The notes beneath the pieces are model-generated. The model did no database searches, was not told where the DNA came from, and saw only the letters and a list, made by a program, of their open reading frames with translations. Both the position numbers and the translations under genes were made by a program. Of a stretch of 64,000 nt of DNA, positions 60,561 through 64,000 are shown piece by piece. How positions within the stretch are numbered: position 1 is the stretch's first letter; the number at the start of each line of letters is the position of its first letter. The DNA is from Echinometra lucunter (lineage: Eukaryota > Echinodermata > Echinoidea > Camarodonta > Echinometridae), in NCBI GenBank assembly GCA_029962745.1, contig CM057158.1:5016602-5080601 (forward strand). The letters run 5' to 3'.

Positions 60561-61785
60561 ATAAATTTCACATAGCATTTAACTTAGGGAAGAGTCTTAT
60601 GGACCAAGAAAGCTTCATCTAACCCCTCCTTTAATTTCCCCTTACATGTCTTTCCCTGAAATTCTCTACATTAATACCACATACTCGTATTTTGAGATGA
60701 ATCTTTAAAGTTCAAGACCATGAAATCCTCTCCCCACCCCCATTGATTTCCTCACATCCCTCTTGCATTGGCAACCTGCACATCTCATGGTAGACTGAGC
60801 CTTTAAGGCATCTTCTACCTCCTTCCTTCTCCTTAATCTCCTTTTGCCCTTCTCACCCAGCAATCTCCACATTAAAACCTCATACTTGCATGCATGCATG
60901 GTGAGATGGCAATGAGTCGCACGACCGTGATGATCTGCTGTCGCACACAACGTCATATCTAACGAGCAGCCAGACTCTGATCGTGTCAATCCCACATCGT
61001 GGTTTGACAAACTTACTTTACAAAAAGTCACGTTACCGTAATTCAGTCACTGCCGGTCATGCGACATGTGTCACGTTATATCATTGTCTGGTTGGTATTG
61101 CTCACTGATGCCTAGGTGATTTTTACTCTACAGCGCATCTGCAAATACATCACAATTTCCATGGAAACAAAATTACAGAAACTACTGACTCTACTGAGCT
61201 TAGAAGAATTTTAGTGCCATGTATATACATGTATTTCTCCTAGGAGTTAAATTCTTTCTCCTGCGAATCTTTGCTTTCTCAAAAAAATTAATCAACATTG
61301 TATTTGTTCAGTTTTTAATTACCAAGGTACAGTTCATCACTACCAGATGTAACACTCCCCCTATCAGATTCACACCCCCTCCCCCACACACACACCTGAA
61401 AGAAACACACCACACAACAAAAAATATAACAAACATGTACTTAGTTTATAGCCAAATGACTAAAAAGCTATAATGACATGTAGAAATCAAAAGGTATAAT
61501 AGTCTACATCTAAATCATTCTTCTACCAACTAGAAGAAGGAAGGCCCCAAAAGTGAAAGCTCGGTCTCCTTTAAAAAAAAAAAAACGCTGCCTTTTGAAA
61601 TACATGTCTAGTTTTATTCTCTACATATGATTAAAAATTCTAAAATACTTTGTCAATACAAGATGATCTGAACTCTTTCAATTACCACAGTCATTTAATA
61701 TCAATAATTTTCTGTATACTTTTGCATAGGCAGGCCCTTCCTCCAGCCCCCCTTCCAGCAAATCTGTATAAAATCAGTATATAAT

Positions 61786-62243
61786 GCGTGGTGGGTATGT
61801 GCCGCGGAGAAGACCCCCATTTTTACACTCAAATTTCTGTTCTAAAGCATAGCATTTTCTTCATATCGAGAAAAAGAAGAAAGAAATCTGTTCCAAAGAT
61901 CCGCATATTTTTCGTTTCGCCGTTCCTGCCGCATTGATCTGTTACAATGAGCTTCATTTTTGGTGGAAAGTGGCCCGCACTGTACCGAACGTAGGCCAGC
62001 CAGCGCTGTTCAACCATCGTCTCTGCGCGAGCGCACCCGGCGCCCATGCCGCCGGGCTAGCTGCATGCACGTATGCCCGTTCCATAGGGATACATACACA
62101 CTCACAAACAGGCGAACCGTTCCAAAGTCCCCATTTTTCACAAACATATGTAGTTCCGAAGCCTGTTCCAAAGACCCTCCTTTTTACAATAAGCCCGTTC
62201 CAAAGCCCCCGTTTTTTGTCTCCCCAGCGGCACATACCTACCA
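61786..62243. mobile_element. inverted-repeat element, GTGGGTATGTGCCGC ends
   Basis: GTGGTGGGTATGTGCCGC on the left is answered by GCGGCACATACCTACCAC on the right, about 455 bp apart. Inside are three spaced copies of GTTCCAAAG followed by pyrimidine-rich CCCC-type words (about 62118-62210), and a GC-rich block (62020-62060). No transposase frame. Confidence 0.65.
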
Positions 62244-62867
62244 CTTTTGGGGTCGAGTGCCCCCCCCCCCCTCCGGATCATCACTATCCTTGCTGTGACC
62301 AGGGAGGTGGAATGCTATGATCCTTCTTGTGTTATTCATCTGGCTATGCCATCGCTAACACATTAGAAGATGGTTGGCATTCAGAACATAGCTCAAAATC
62401 CCAAAATGTCACGAGTTGAGATCATTATGTTTCAATTTAAGCCTGTTCCCCTGACCTTGGAAAAATGCATGTGCACTTTCAATGACAGAGAAGAAATTAT
62501 GATGCTCCCACCAAAAGGTTGCAGGATACTCAGCACCATTCACACATGGCAACAGACAAGGTCAGTTTACATTTGTACATGGTGTCAAGGTTTGCTGTGT
62601 GCAACCTAGCATAAAGAGGCCAAAAGAAGACATGTAAGCTGACAGTAATTTAGCTCTGGAAAACTCTGAAATAGCTCTGGTAAAAACACAAGAGAAAAAC
62701 TGCTGAAAGACCTTCCATAAAACAAACAAAAAATTCAATCCCTTTCACATAAAGTCATTATAAGTTCAGTTAGTTCTTACATGTTTCCCCAATAAATTGA
62801 TTTCTTTTTAAATCAAACTGTATTCATTGAACATTCCCTCAGTACACAAAAAACGAGCATGTTCTGA

Positions 62868-62940
62868 TTATTCATTCACCACTTGGAAATCAAAAACATC
62901 TTCAGGCAGTTTTTCACTTTCGTTGGTCATCAAATCATAA
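62868..62940 (-). CDS. probable last coding exon of a gene entering from the right
   Basis: Acceptor TTGTCATTTTCAG, then a frame encoding YDLMTNESEKLPEDVFDF and QVVNE up to a TAA at 62868-62870. The exon starts with one base completing a codon. The acidic, coding-like tail and clean acceptor are good evidence. The family is not recognised, and no upstream exon was found before the window ends. Confidence 0.55.
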
Positions 62941-64000
62941 CTGAAAATGACAATTACAAAATCATTTTACTTTTAAAGTACTCATTAAGTGCTTATTTTA
63001 CAATTCTTCATTGTGCAAGATACAACCCAGGCTTGCATGAAGATCTTTAATCAAATCTTTCAATTTCACTTTCATCAATCTTTAAAACATAATTTGAACC
63101 ATCAATCAATTAAAGCACAAATATAATTCATAAGAAAATCTCACACACTACCAATTTTCAAAGGGATGAAAACAGAACTTTGGGAGAATGCTTAAATCAA
63201 TATCAGTCATGCCATTAGCTAAAAAGGATAGAGATCATAAAAATTAAGTGTTTCCCTGATCTAAAAAATAGAGGAAAATCAGAATTAAATGAAATTATGA
63301 GAGATTGGTATGAATAAATCCTCACAGTGAATAGTGACTGCTATCTTTCCTTTCTGTTCTTTTTGAAAATATCTAACCTATTAAAGCTTGGTGTTGAGAT
63401 TTCAAGAGTTCTTACTAAGGCTTTCCCAGAGCCACAACTATCATGAAAATTTTCATTGCTTCTAGCCTTCTAACAGCTCCTCACCCCATCCTAGAACAGA
63501 AACCTGCATTTACATTTGTCACACCATAGACACCATTTACTGTAAACATGGAATATTTCGAGGTGTGGAAATTTTCCCGAATTTAGAGCTGCACGACACT
63601 TACGCGATAATAAAACCACGTGAAATATATTGTTTATTATGCATGTGAATACAGTCACCTATCTGTCCACGAAAAATAAAAATGCGTAATTGTGTTCAAC
63701 TCGGCTGAGCATAAAAATTAATCGCGCAAAATGTCCACTTTCACAGTAACCCACTGAATACTATGCCATAGATAACTTGGACTGGGGTCTATGAAAATTT
63801 TATGTTATACCAAAATCAAATCGTACTCAACAGGTTGAAGTATAACAATCACCAACAGACATTTTGCTATACAACAGGTACATGTATACAGAGCACCGAA
63901 GCGATGACGTCACAAAAAAAACTTTTTTTGAATTTCAGAATTTCGGATACCATGTCTCGATGGAGCATGATGAAAAACATCCACAGCCCAAATTTTATGG
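62941..64000. other. probable intron at the right edge
   Basis: AT-rich, no exon recognised. Contains the second copy of a dispersed repeat (63750-63838). Confidence 0.4.
63750..63838. repeat. dispersed repeat fragment (copy 2)
   Basis: Collinear with 46137-46235: ACCCACTGAA, ATGCCATAGATAACTTGG, GTACTCAAC and so on. Confidence 0.55.

Larger units (their letters stand above)
60085..62867. other. spacer with pyrimidine tract and one foldback
   Basis: Between the candidate 5' exon and the terminal exon at 62.9 kb. A donor GTAAGTTTG on the minus strand near 61010-61020 could close a non-coding first exon in the CpG-richer block 60900-61080, but no start site can be shown. Confidence 0.35.

Noticed and set aside
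60705..61031. 108-codon minus-strand frame near a CpG-richer block
   Set aside because: It covers a pyrimidine-rich tract and has no recognisable domain or splice partner.

Overview
This is a eukaryotic window: AT-rich DNA, small exons separated by kilobase introns with GT..AG boundaries, much microsatellite DNA, and many foldback (inverted-repeat) elements. Frequent TACATGTA-type words, the density of small foldback elements and the protein similarities suggest a marine invertebrate deuterostome, most likely an echinoderm such as a sea urchin. That placement is an inference; nothing in the window proves it.

Layout, left to right. A possible plus-strand last exon sits at the left edge (2-103). 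The first coding exon of a calbindin/calretinin-like EF-hand gene is at 7520-7664 on the minus strand; its other exons were not found. Simple-sequence and purine/pyrimidine tracts fill about 8.2-10.4 kb. A complete IST1 gene (ESCRT-III-associated factor) occupies 12755-24648 on the minus strand. I could join it as ten coding exons with matching phases, giving 389 residues. A likely non-coding first exon and an NRF-1-like promoter site lie near 27.0-27.1 kb. The 27.1-36.3 kb stretch holds repeats, a tRNA-derived SINE and no gene I can defend. A second large minus-strand gene runs from 36322 to at least 54321. It encodes a STAND-type NTPase with a proline-rich N-terminus, a DUF4062-like region, a NACHT domain and a C-terminal WD40 region, of the NWD1/NWD2 type. 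Eleven exons join in phase to give at least 1334 residues. The N-terminal start is missing; a coding-looking exon at 59998-60084 has a compatible phase. At the right edge, 62868-62940 looks like the last coding exon of a further minus-strand gene that continues beyond the window.

The genes do not form a pathway. IST1 acts in membrane scission and cytokinesis, the NACHT-WD40 protein is a predicted regulated signalling ATPase, and the EF-hand protein is a calcium buffer or sensor.

The most unusual material is non-coding. At least a dozen foldback elements are present, several sharing an end rule (G-rich terminus followed by TT-C-(A/T)-AAA) while their arms are unrelated. There is a near-palindrome with arms of about 150 bp at 26.4-26.8 kb, a CAT repeat of over 300 bp abutting a 5' splice site of the NACHT gene, an 11-base minisatellite inside a foldback, a 71-nt tRNA-Gln-like sequence with a CTA anticodon, and several long polypurine tracts. 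I saw no CRISPR array, operon or rRNA gene, and no new gene system I could defend.
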